A DNA stretch of 19,044 bases, taken from contig JAEWIL010000122.1 of NCBI GenBank assembly GCA_023387085.1, forward strand, positions 1 through 19,044. Direction: 5' to 3'. A model generated the notes under the pieces. It saw nothing but the letters and a program-made list of their open reading frames with translations, made no database searches and had not been told where the DNA came from. The translations under genes and the position numbers were made by a program. Shown piece by piece: positions 1 to 8,153 of the stretch (position 1 is its first letter; every line of letters begins with the position of its first letter). This DNA comes from Pseudomonadota bacterium. GTDB taxonomy: Bacteria; Pseudomonadota; Alphaproteobacteria; Sphingomonadales; Sphingomonadaceae.

Positions 1-1876
1 GTTTGAACCCCAGCAGCTCGCCGCCGCCGCGAAGTTCCAGATCCTTCTCGGCGATGACGAAGCCGTCGTTCGTATCGCGCATCAGCGCGAGCCGCTCGCG
101 CGCGGTCTCCGACAGGGTTTTCGAACGGAGCAGCAGGCACACCGATTTCGCCGCGCCGCGCCCGACCCGGCCGCGAAGCTGGTGAAGCTGCGCGAGGCCG
201 AAATTCTCGGCATGTTCGATGACCATCAGGCTTGCCGCGGGCACATCGACCCCGACCTCGATCACCGTCGTCGCGACCAGGACCCCGATCTCGCCCGCCT
301 GAAAGCGCGCCATGACGTCGTCCTTCTCGGGCCCCTTCATCCGCCCGTGGACGAGCCCGACGCGTTTATCGCCGAGCCGCTCGCGAAGCAGCGCCGCGCG
401 GTCCTCCGCCGCGGCGAGTTCGCTCCCCTCGCTCTCGGCGACGAGCGGGCACACCCAATAGGCCTGCGCGCCGGTCGCGAGATGCCGCTCGAGGCCGCCG
501 ACGACATCGTCGAGCCGGTCGAGCGAAATGACGCGCGTATCGACCGGCGTGCGCCTCGGCGGCATCTCGTCGATCCGCGAGACGTCCATTTCGCCGTGAT
601 TGGCGAGCTGGAGCGTGCGCGGAATCGGGGTTGCGGTCATGACGAGCAGATGCGGCGGACGCTGGCCCTTCGCGGTGAGCATCAACCGCTGCGCGACGCC
701 GAAGCGATGCTGCTCGTCGACGACGACGAGCGAGAGGTCCTTGTAGGTCACCGCCTGCTGGAAAATCGCATGGGTTCCGACCAGAATGTCGATGCTGCCG
801 TCGGCGAGCCCCATCAGCGTCGATTCGCGCATCTTGCCCTTGTCGCGCCCGGTCAGGATCGCGAGGTTGACCGGCAGGCCGCCGAGCATCCGCTGCAAGG
901 TCGCATAATGCTGGCGCGCCAGAATTTCGGTCGGTGCGAGCAGCGCCGCCTGCGTTCCGGCCTCGACCGCCGCCAGCATGGCGCGCAGCGCGACGAGCGT
1001 CTTGCCCGACCCGACGTCGCCCTGCAGCATCCGCAGCATCGGCCGGTCCTGCGCCATGTCGCCCGCAATCTCCCGCCCGACCCGTTCCTGCGCGCCGGTC
1101 AGCCCGAACGGCAGTTGCAGCGCGTCGGCCAGCCGCCCGTCGCCGACGATCGCCCGCCCCTTGCGCGCGCGCAGCCCCTCGCGGATCAGCATCAGCGCGA
1201 CCTGGCTTGCGAAAATCTCGTCATAGGCGAGCCGGTCGCGCGCCGCCACGTCGCGCGGGCTCGCATGGGCGCGCGTCATCGCCTCGTGCCAGGCAGGCCA
1301 GCCGCGGCTGGCTAGCAACGGCGCGTCGATCCATTCGGAAAGCTCGGGCCGCCGTTCGAGCGCGACCGCGCCGAGTTGTGACAGACGGGCGTTGGTCAGG
1401 CCTTCGGTGAGCGGATAGACCGGCTCATGCTCGGCGATGCCCGCCGCATCGTCCGGGTCGGCCACATGGTCTGGATGGACGATCTGGCGCATGTCGCCGT
1501 AGAGGTCGAGCCGGCCCGACACGCGGCGCTTCTCGCCGAGCGGGAACAGCTTGCGCGCAAGGCCCGAGGTTCGCCCGAAATAGACGAGCCGGACATGGTC
1601 GCCGGCGGCGTCGAACGCTTCGACTCCAAAGGGCGCGCGGGGAGATCGGCCGGGCCGATAATCCTGCGCGGTTACGTCAACGATGATCGTCTGCCCCGCC
1701 TGCGCCTGATCGAGCCGGTCGACCGGGACGCGCGAAATCAGACCGGTGGGCAGATGAAACAGCACATCGACCACGCGCTCCAGCCCCAGCCGGGTGAGCG
1801 GCTTGGCAAGCTGCGGCCCGACGCCCCTGAGGTCGGTCAGCGCGGCAAAGAGCGGATTGAGTATCTCGGGTCGCAT
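1..1876 (-). CDS. recG: ATP-dependent DNA helicase RecG (C-terminus cut by window edge)
   Basis: RecG remodels stalled replication forks and Holliday junctions in the cytoplasm. The reverse strand is open without a stop from ATG 1876-1874 to the left edge, giving 625 visible residues; the family is usually near 690, so about 65 C-terminal residues lie outside. Superfamily 2 motifs appear in order: Walker A GDVGSGKT (286-293), DEQH box (387-390), TATPIPRT (414-421), the TTVIEVGVDVP motif V, and QLRGRVGR (566-573). The N-terminal quarter should be the wedge/OB domain, beginning with a helix-hairpin-helix-like LRGVGPQLAKPL stretch. The start is forced: an in-frame TGA (1882-1880) sits two codons upstream. 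No good Shine-Dalgarno precedes it. It is divergent from sdhE across a hairpin-filled spacer. Identification is firm from the motif set and the separate, distinct mfd nearby. Confidence 0.96.
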   Translation of the reverse strand, partial: MRPEILNPLFAALTDLRGVGPQLAKPLTRLGLERVVDVLFHLPTGLISRVPVDRLDQAQAGQTIIVDVTAQDYRPGRSPRAPFGVEAFDAAGDHVRLVYFGRTSGLARKLFPLGEKRRVSGRLDLYGDMRQIVHPDHVADPDDAAGIAEHEPVYPLTEGLTNARLSQLGAVALERRPELSEWIDAPLLASRGWPAWHEAMTRAHASPRDVAARDRLAYDEIFASQVALMLIREGLRARKGRAIVGDGRLADALQLPFGLTGAQERVGREIAGDMAQDRPMLRMLQGDVGSGKTLVALRAMLAAVEAGTQAALLAPTEILARQHYATLQRMLGGLPVNLAILTGRDKGKMRESTLMGLADGSIDILVGTHAIFQQAVTYKDLSLVVVDEQHRFGVAQRLMLTAKGQRPPHLLVMTATPIPRTLQLANHGEMDVSRIDEMPPRRTPVDTRVISLDRLDDVVGGLERHLATGAQAYWVCPLVAESEGSELAAAEDRAALLRERLGDKRVGLVHGRMKGPEKDDVMARFQAGEIGVLVATTVIEVGVDVPAASLMVIEHAENFGLAQLHQLRGRVGRGAAKSVCLLLRSKTLSETARERLALMRDTNDGFVIAEKDLELRGGGELLGFK

Positions 1877-1915
1877 GGATCATCATGTCTAACGCTGACA
1901 GCGCAAAGTTACACC

Positions 1916-2094
1916 CCCTCTCCCCTTGCGGGAGAGGGTAGCGAGACTTACGAGCTTGCTCGTTAGTCGCAGCGGGTGCGGGGTAGTGCTTGCAAAGCAA
2001 GCGCGCGCTCGCCATGCGAGCGCTCACCCTCATCCCACTTCGCCTAGGCGCTTTGCGCCAGGGCTTCGTATCCTTCTCCCCTCGATGGAGAAGG
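1916..2094. repeat. Mosaic extragenic repeat: train of six short hairpins
   Basis: Almost the whole recG-sdhE spacer folds into successive short inverted repeats. Stem 1 is CCCTCTCCC/GGGAGAGGG (1916-1938). Stem 2 spans 1941-1970 with loop CTTG and a two-base bulge. Stem 3 is GCTTGC/GCAAGC (1988-2002). Stem 4 is GCGCTCG/CGAGCGC (2005-2023). Stem 5 is GGCGC/GCGCC with outer GCC/GGC (2042-2064). Stem 6 is CCTTCTCC/GGAGAAGG (2072-2094). The style matches the dispersed extragenic palindromic elements I know from alphaproteobacterial, especially sphingomonad, genomes. That it is dispersed is inference, because only one copy lies in this window. Confidence 0.7.
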
Positions 2095-2107
2095 GAAAGA
2101 GAAATAG

Positions 2108-2368
2108 ATGACCGACCGCCTCAAACGCCTGAGATTCCGCGCCTGGCACCGCGGCACGCGCGAGGCCGACTATATGATCGGCGGCTTTTTCGACCGCTAT
2201 TCGGCCGAATGGGGCGAGACGGAACTTGCCTGGTATGAAGCCGTTGTCGAGGAAGACGATGTCGACATCATGGCGTGGGCGCTTGGCACCGGTCACCCGC
2301 CCGCGCATCTCGACCACCCAACCCTTATCGCGGCGATGCGCCGACTGGACTATATTCCCCTCCCATGA
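2108..2368 (+). CDS. sdhE: FAD assembly factor SdhE
   Basis: SdhE (YgfY/SdhAF2 family, 86 aa here, normal length) promotes covalent attachment of FAD to the flavoprotein subunit SdhA of succinate dehydrogenase in the cytoplasm. The diagnostic RGxxE motif is present as RGTRE at residues 15-19, inside the family's WHRGTREADYMIGGFF block, followed by the acidic helical segment and the usual C-terminal WALG-like region. The start at 2108 is forced, because the next Met (23) lies beyond the RGxxE motif. The nearest purine-rich stretch (AAGGGAAAGAGA, 2091-2102) is continuous with the right arm of the last hairpin of the upstream repeat. Its stop codon overlaps the mfd start (ATGA, 2365-2368), so the two are probably co-transcribed and translationally coupled. 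Confidence 0.93.
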   Translation: MTDRLKRLRFRAWHRGTREADYMIGGFFDRYSAEWGETELAWYEAVVEEDDVDIMAWALGTGHPPAHLDHPTLIAAMRRLDYIPLP

Positions 2369-5300
2369 CCCGCCCCGCCGCCGAGATTTTCGCCGCCATC
2401 GCGTCGGCACGGGCGCCGTTGACGCTCGCGCGCGCAGCGGCCGGTTTCCTGGCGTTGCTGCTCGCCGATCTGGCGCGCGCGAGCGACAAGCGGCTCGTCT
2501 ATGTGGCGACCGACGATAGCGCGATGCAGGCGGTCGCCGACGCCGCGCCCTTCTTTGCCCCCGACCTCGTCGTCCACCGCTTTCCGGCATGGGACTGCCT
2601 GCCCTATGACCGCGCAGGGCCGTCGATGCGCGTCAGCGCCGACCGGCTCGCGACGCTTTCCGCGTTGCAGGCAGCGCCGAAGCGCGGCGAGCTGATCCTG
2701 ACCACGGTCGCCGCGATCACCCAGCGGACGCTCACGCCTTTCCGCATCCGGCAGCTCGCGACGACCCTCGCGCCGGGACAGCGGATCGACCGCGACGCGC
2801 TTGCCGAACTGCTCGTCTCGAACGGCTTCAACCGCGTCGATACCGTCGCCGACCAGGGCGAGTTCGCGGTGCGCGGCGGCATCGTCGACCTGTTCCCCGC
2901 CGGCGAGGAAACCGGCCTGCGCGTCGATTTCTTCGGCGACGAGATCGAGAGCATCCGCCGCTTCGATCCCGCCGATCAGCGCAGCCTCGGCCCCGCCAAG
3001 GCGCTGCAATTGCTTCCCGCCGCCGAGACGTTGCTCGACGAGGCGACGATCAAGCGCTTCCGGTCGAGCTACCGCGAAATCTTTGGGGCGCAGGCAACCG
3101 GCGACCCGCTCTATCAGGCGGTCAGCGAAGGCCGGCGGCAGGCGGGGATGGACCATTGGCTGCCTTTGTTCGAGGAGCGGCTGGCGACATTGTTCGACCA
3201 TATCGACGCAGCGACGCCCGTGCTGCGCGGCCACCGCACCGACGCGACCGCCGACACGCGGTTCGATGCGATCCGCGACTATCATGCGAACCGCGTTGCG
3301 GCCGAGCGCGAGCAAGCGGGAAGCTACCGTCCGCTCGCGCCCGAAACCCTCTATCTCACCGGCGCGGAATGGGCCGCGGCCGAACGCGACCGGCCGGTTC
3401 ATATCGTCACCCCCTTCGATGTTCCGCCGTCGGCGACGGTCGTCGATCTCGAAACTTTCGCCGCGCGCGATTTTACGCCGGAGCGCACCGCCGACCTCAA
3501 CGTCTACGACAAGGTCGCGGACCATCTGTCGGACGAGCGCCGCAAGGGCCGCAAGACAATCATCGCGAGCTATTCGGGCGGCGCGCGCGAGCGGTTGTCG
3601 GGCCTGCTCCGCGACCATGGCGTCACCTCGCTCGCGCCCACCGACAGCTGGCAGGACGCGCTCGGCACGGCATCGGAAAAAGCCGGCGGCGCGACCGCGA
3701 TGGTGGTCCTGCCGCTCGATCATGGCTTCGCCAGCGATGCGATCAGCCTGCTCACCGAGCAGGATATCCTCGGCGAACGCCTCGTCCGCCGCCAGAAACG
3801 GCGCAAGAGCGCCGACGCCTTCCTCGCCGAACTCGCGACGCTCAGTGTCGGCGATCTCGTCGTCCACCTTGACCATGGCATCGGCCGCTATGAGGGGCTG
3901 ACCCAGATCCCGGTCGGGAACAGCCCGCACGACTGCGTCGCGCTCACTTATTCGGGCGGCGACAAGCTGTACGTCCCCGTCGAAAATCTCGACGTGCTCT
4001 CGCGCTACGGCGGCGAAAGCGAAGGCGTCGCGCTCGACAAGCTGGGCGGCGAAGCTTGGCAGCGCCGCAAGGCGCGGATGAAGGAGCGCATCCGCGAGAT
4101 AGCCGGCGAGCTGCTCGCAACCGCGGCGCAGCGCGCGCTCAGGCCGGGCGAGATTCTGGCGCAGGACGCCGCCTATCCCGCGTTCGCCGACCGCTTCCCC
4201 TATCAGGAAACCGACGATCAGGACCGCGCGATCGGCGACGTGCTCGCCGACATGGCATCGGGCAGTCCGATGGATCGCCTCGTCTGCGGCGATGTGGGGT
4301 TCGGCAAGACCGAGGTCGCGCTGCGCGCCGCCTTCGTCGCGGCGATGGCGGGAGTGCAGGTCGCGCTCGTCTGTCCGACCACCCTGCTCGCGCGCCAGCA
4401 CTTCACCAATTTCGTCGAGCGTTTCAAAGGATTTCCGGTCAATATCGGCCGACTCTCGCGCCTCGTTCCCGCGAGCGAAGCGCAGAAGACGCGCGATGGT
4501 CTGGCGAGCGGGCAGATCGACATCGTCGTCGGCACCCATGCCGTCATCGCGAAATCGGTCGAGTTCAAGAACCTCGGCCTCGTCATCGTCGACGAGGAGC
4601 AGCGGTTCGGCGTGGTCCACAAGGAACGGCTGAAGCAGCTCAAGACCGACGTCCATGTGCTGACGCTGACCGCGACGCCGATCCCGCGCACCTTGCAGAT
4701 GGCAATGTCGGGGCTGCGCGAGCTTAGTATCATCCAGACGCCGCCGGTCGACCGTCTGGCGGTGCGCACCTATGTGGCGCCGTGGGACCCCGTCGTCATC
4801 CGCGAGGCGCTGCTGCGCGAACATGATCGCGGCGGGCAGAGCTTCTTCGTCACGCCGCGGATCAAGGACCTGCCAGATATCGAGGAGTTCCTGCGTACCC
4901 GCGTGCCCGAGATAAAATATGTCGTCGCGCACGGCCAGATGGCTCCAGGCGAGGTCGAGGAGCGGATGGGCGCCTTTTACGATCGCAAATATGACGTGCT
5001 GGTCTCAACAACGATCGTCGAGAGCGGGCTGGACATTCCGAGCGCCAACACGCTGATCGTCCACCGCGCCGACCGCTTCGGCCTTGCACAGCTATATCAG
5101 CTCCGCGGCCGCGTCGGGCGGTCGAAGACGCGCGCCTATGCCTATCTCACCACGCCCGAGGGCGGCGCGATCACCGACACCGCCGAAAAGCGGCTCAAGC
5201 TGCTCGGCGATCTCGACACGCTGGGGGCGGGGTTCCAGCTCGCGAGCCACGACCTCGACATTCGCGGCGCGGGCAATCTGGTCGGCGACGAACAGTCGGG

Positions 5301-5859
5301 ACATATTCGCGAGGTCGGCTTCGAACTGTACCAGTCGATGCTCGAGGAAGCGATTCTCGTCGCCAAGGCCGAGGGCATGGGCGCGGCGCCGCCGCGCGAA
5401 GCCTTGTCCCCGGTCATCACGGTCGACGCGCCGATCCTGATCCCCGAGGATTATGTTCCCGACCTGCCGCTCCGCATGGCGCTCTATCGCCGTCTGAACG
5501 AGGCCGACGATCGCGCCGGTCTCGACGCTTTCGCCGCCGAAATGATCGACCGCTTCGGCCCGCTGCCCCCCGAAACCGCCAATCTGATCCAGCTGATGGA
5601 GATCAAGGCGAATGCGAAAATCGCGGGTATCGCAAAGCTCGACGTCGGTACCAAGGGCGCGCTCGTCAGCTTCCATGGCGACGCATTCGCGAACGTCCCG
5701 GGCCTGATTGCCTATGTCGAACGGCTGAAAGGCCGCGCGCGCCTGCGTCCCGACAACAAGCTGTCGATCAGCGGCGACTGGGCGAGCGCCGGGGCGCGGC
5801 TCAACGGCGCGCTGCAATTGTCGAAAGGACTTGGGAAGCTGGCGAAGCAGGCGACTTGA
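2365..5859 (+). CDS. mfd: Transcription-repair coupling factor Mfd
   Basis: Mfd (1164 aa, usual length near 1150) is a DNA translocase that displaces RNA polymerase stalled at lesions and recruits UvrA. The N-terminal third is the UvrB-homology region, as expected without a functional ATPase site. The RNAP-interaction CarD-like domain begins near residue 495 (VGDLVVHLDHGIGRYEGL). The helicase core has Walker A GDVGFGKT (642-649), the DEEQ box (743-746), TATPIPRT (769-776), TTIVESGLDIP and QLRGRVGR (912-919). A TRCF C-terminal domain follows. The frame is also open 30 codons upstream, but ATG 2365 is preferred because it gives the ATGA overlap with sdhE and a normal N-terminus. There is no separate Shine-Dalgarno, consistent with coupling. 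The gene ends 12 bp from the convergent EAL gene, with no room for a dedicated terminator. Confidence 0.97.
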   Translation: MTRPAAEIFAAIASARAPLTLARAAAGFLALLLADLARASDKRLVYVATDDSAMQAVADAAPFFAPDLVVHRFPAWDCLPYDRAGPSMRVSADRLATLSALQAAPKRGELILTTVAAITQRTLTPFRIRQLATTLAPGQRIDRDALAELLVSNGFNRVDTVADQGEFAVRGGIVDLFPAGEETGLRVDFFGDEIESIRRFDPADQRSLGPAKALQLLPAAETLLDEATIKRFRSSYREIFGAQATGDPLYQAVSEGRRQAGMDHWLPLFEERLATLFDHIDAATPVLRGHRTDATADTRFDAIRDYHANRVAAEREQAGSYRPLAPETLYLTGAEWAAAERDRPVHIVTPFDVPPSATVVDLETFAARDFTPERTADLNVYDKVADHLSDERRKGRKTIIASYSGGARERLSGLLRDHGVTSLAPTDSWQDALGTASEKAGGATAMVVLPLDHGFASDAISLLTEQDILGERLVRRQKRRKSADAFLAELATLSVGDLVVHLDHGIGRYEGLTQIPVGNSPHDCVALTYSGGDKLYVPVENLDVLSRYGGESEGVALDKLGGEAWQRRKARMKERIREIAGELLATAAQRALRPGEILAQDAAYPAFADRFPYQETDDQDRAIGDVLADMASGSPMDRLVCGDVGFGKTEVALRAAFVAAMAGVQVALVCPTTLLARQHFTNFVERFKGFPVNIGRLSRLVPASEAQKTRDGLASGQIDIVVGTHAVIAKSVEFKNLGLVIVDEEQRFGVVHKERLKQLKTDVHVLTLTATPIPRTLQMAMSGLRELSIIQTPPVDRLAVRTYVAPWDPVVIREALLREHDRGGQSFFVTPRIKDLPDIEEFLRTRVPEIKYVVAHGQMAPGEVEERMGAFYDRKYDVLVSTTIVESGLDIPSANTLIVHRADRFGLAQLYQLRGRVGRSKTRAYAYLTTPEGGAITDTAEKRLKLLGDLDTLGAGFQLASHDLDIRGAGNLVGDEQSGHIREVGFELYQSMLEEAILVAKAEGMGAAPPREALSPVITVDAPILIPEDYVPDLPLRMALYRRLNEADDRAGLDAFAAEMIDRFGPLPPETANLIQLMEIKANAKIAGIAKLDVGTKGALVSFHGDAFANVPGLIAYVERLKGRARLRPDNKLSISGDWASAGARLNGALQLSKGLGKLAKQAT

Positions 5860-5871
5860 AGACGAAGCCTA

Positions 5872-7065
5872 TTACATCAACTCCAGCAGTTCATTCCCCG
5901 CTACCGGACCGGATTTGAGAAAGCCTTGCCAGGTGGCGACACCCAGCTCGGCCAGACGCGCGAGTTGCGCCTCATTTTCGATGCCCTCGGCCACCACCAG
6001 CAACCCGAGCGCGCGCGCAAGATCGACGATCGCGCGCACCACGATGCGGTCGCGATCGCTGCCGTCGAGGCTGCGCGTGAAGCCGCTGTCGATCTTGAGA
6101 TAATCGATCGGAAGCCGCGCGAGCAGCGACAGGCTCGAATAGCCGGTCCCGAAATCGTCGATCGCGATCGCCGATCCGAGCGCGCGGATTTGCGAGAGCT
6201 GCGCGGCGGCGTTCGCAGGTTCGCTGAGCATCGCCTGCTCGGTGAGCTCGAGCGTCAGCCGGTCGGGATCGACCCCGGCCGTCTTCGCCATCGCGGCGAA
6301 ACGGTCGGCGAAGTCGGGATCGCCGAGGTCGGCGGCCGTGATATTGAGCGAAACGCGAAGCTTGGCCAGCGCTCCTGGCCAGGCCGCGATCTCGGCGAGC
6401 GCGACGCGGTGGGCATGTTCGGTCAGTTCGCGTTCGAGCCGCGCCGCGCGCGCCGCCGTCACCAGCGGGCCGGCACCGAGGAGCCCGAGCTCGGGATGCT
6501 GCCAGCGCAGCAGCGCCTCGACGCCGATCATGGCGCCGCTCGCGACGTCATATTGCGGTTGATAATGAATCACGACCTCGTCACGTGACAATGCCGAGGT
6601 GACCATCGCTCCGTCGCGCGCCGAGGCGGGACGCGACAGCTGGTCGACCGCCGTGCGAAGCTGGTCTGCAATCGGCTCGTCGCGAACCATCAGTGCCGTG
6701 GCTATGCGGATCGCCAGCCGCCCCTTGGGGTCGCCGACCATCGGTTCGGCCAGCGCGACGTGCAGCGCGCGTTCCTGTGCACGGAGCGCACCGAGCGACA
6801 GCGGCACGGCGGGCACGATCAGGAAGCGCGGCCCTTCGAGCCGCTGGACGCAGCTGCCGCGTCCGAATTCGTCGCCCGCGAAATTCTCCAGCCGGCGCCC
6901 GATCTCGTCGAGCACCGCGTCACCCGCCGCTGTTCCGGCGCTGTTGTTGATCCGCGCCATCTGGTCGACCTGGACCAGAATGACGCCGGCGTCGGCTTTG
7001 TGCCGGATATGCAGGGTTTCAAGCATCCGGACACAGCCGGACAGGGAGTCGGAAAGGCGATTCAT
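5872..7065 (-). CDS. Degenerate GGDEF / EAL-domain c-di-GMP phosphodiesterase
   Basis: The 397-residue cytoplasmic protein has two parts and no membrane segment or recognisable sensor domain. Residues 20-85 look like a shrunken GGDEF domain: INNSAGTAAGDAVLDEIGRRL matches the substrate-side helix, but the signature site reads EGPRF (77-81), so cyclase activity is not expected. Residues 155-397 are a full EAL domain with EAL (183-185) in EALLRW, Asn241, Glu273 in LELTE, Asp303-Asp304 in IDDFG, Lys324 in LKID, Glu360 and Glu363 in AEGIE, and Gln380. All the usual metal and catalytic positions are therefore present, predicting hydrolysis of c-di-GMP to pGpG. The start is supported by AAGGGA five bases upstream. 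It is convergent with mfd and divergent from moaA, which lies 60 bp away. What signal it answers to cannot be read from the sequence. Confidence 0.9.
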   Translation of the reverse strand: MNRLSDSLSGCVRMLETLHIRHKADAGVILVQVDQMARINNSAGTAAGDAVLDEIGRRLENFAGDEFGRGSCVQRLEGPRFLIVPAVPLSLGALRAQERALHVALAEPMVGDPKGRLAIRIATALMVRDEPIADQLRTAVDQLSRPASARDGAMVTSALSRDEVVIHYQPQYDVASGAMIGVEALLRWQHPELGLLGAGPLVTAARAARLERELTEHAHRVALAEIAAWPGALAKLRVSLNITAADLGDPDFADRFAAMAKTAGVDPDRLTLELTEQAMLSEPANAAAQLSQIRALGSAIAIDDFGTGYSSLSLLARLPIDYLKIDSGFTRSLDGSDRDRIVVRAIVDLARALGLLVVAEGIENEAQLARLAELGVATWQGFLKSGPVAGNELLELM

Positions 7066-7125
7066 CGCGATCCCTTAACAGGCTTTTCTTGCCAAGCCCT
7101 TCCCTTTTGCATCACAATCGCACCG

Positions 7126-8130
7126 ATGACCACGCGACTGCCTCAGCCGACCCCGCTCACCGACGTTCACGGACGCCGGATCGACTATCTGCGCCTGTCG
7201 GTCACGGACCGCTGCGACCTCCGCTGCCGCTATTGCATGGCCGAGGACATGAAATTCCTGCCGCGATCGGCGGTGCTCGACATCGAGGAGATGGCCGAAC
7301 TCGCCGAGCGTTTCGTTGCCCGCGGGATCCGCCGTATCCGCCTGACCGGCGGCGAACCGCTGGTGCGGCGCGGGATCGATACGCTTGCGATGCGGCTCGG
7401 CGCGCTCGTCGGCCACGGGCTCGACGAACTGACGCTGACCACCAACGCGATGCGGCTCGCCGAACATGCACCGATGCTCGCCGCGGCGGGCGTGCGGCGT
7501 ATCAACGTCAGCCTCGACACACTCGACGCGGAAGTTTTTCGCCATATCACGCGCGTCGGCGACCTCGCCGTGGCGCTCGGCGGAATCGAGGCGGCGCGCG
7601 ACGCGGGTCTCGCGATCAAGATCAACATGGTGGCGCTCGCCGGGCTCAACGAGGACCAGCTGCTGCCGATGCTGGGCTTTTGCGCAGCGAATGGCTTCGA
7701 TCTGACCCTGATCGAGACGATGCCGCTGGGCGAGGTCGAGGCAGACCGCAGCGAGCACTATATTCCGCTCCACGCCTTCGTCGCGCCGCTCCGCGCCGAA
7801 CGCGCCATCTTTCCCGCCGACAAGCGCACCGGCGGCCCCGCACGCTATTTTGCGGTCGAAGGCAGCCCGGTCACGCTCGGCCTGATCACGCCGCTCAGCG
7901 ACAATTTCTGCGCGACGTGCAACCGCATCCGCCTGACCGTCGAGGGACGCATCTATATGTGCCTCGGCCGCGAGGACCATGTCGACCTCCGCGCCGCGCT
8001 TCGCGACAGGGGCGATGTCGATGGCTTGATCGATGCCGCTTTGGCTGGCAAACCCCGCGCGCACGACTTTCATATCGAACGAAAGTCCAGGCCGGCGGTC
8101 GCGCGTCACATGAGTGCAACGGGCGGGTAG
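7126..8130 (+). CDS. moaA: GTP 3',8-cyclase MoaA (molybdenum cofactor)
   Basis: MoaA is a radical-SAM enzyme that, with MoaC, converts GTP to cyclic pyranopterin monophosphate, the first step of molybdenum cofactor synthesis. The 334-aa protein has the normal length. The SAM-binding cluster motif is Cys30, Cys34 and Cys37 (CxxxCxxC in TDRCDLRCRYCM), followed by the LTGGEPL glycine motif. The substrate-side cluster is Cys262, Cys265 and Cys279 (CxxC-x13-C). The C-terminus ends in the Gly-Gly pair required by the family. ATG 7126 is the only sensible start: no ATG, GTG or TTG precedes it in frame for at least 15 codons, and the leader has no clear Shine-Dalgarno. It is followed after 23 bp by the NAD kinase gene, and the two are probably co-transcribed. 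moaC and other mo genes are not in the window. Confidence 0.96.
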   Translation: MTTRLPQPTPLTDVHGRRIDYLRLSVTDRCDLRCRYCMAEDMKFLPRSAVLDIEEMAELAERFVARGIRRIRLTGGEPLVRRGIDTLAMRLGALVGHGLDELTLTTNAMRLAEHAPMLAAAGVRRINVSLDTLDAEVFRHITRVGDLAVALGGIEAARDAGLAIKINMVALAGLNEDQLLPMLGFCAANGFDLTLIETMPLGEVEADRSEHYIPLHAFVAPLRAERAIFPADKRTGGPARYFAVEGSPVTLGLITPLSDNFCATCNRIRLTVEGRIYMCLGREDHVDLRAALRDRGDVDGLIDAALAGKPRAHDFHIERKSRPAVARHMSATGG

Positions 8131-8153
8131 CATCCCGGCCGAAGGGGGACCGA

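Noticed and set aside
182..1315. 377-codon plus-strand open frame opposite recG
   Set aside because: It lies antisense to conserved RecG helicase motifs and has the Arg/His/Ala-rich composition typical of a shadow frame.
2350..4932. 860-codon open frame antisense to mfd
   Set aside because: In GC-rich DNA the complementary frame of a real gene is often open. Its sequence is low-complexity Arg/Asp/Ala-rich, with no recognisable domain, while the mfd frame is unmistakable.
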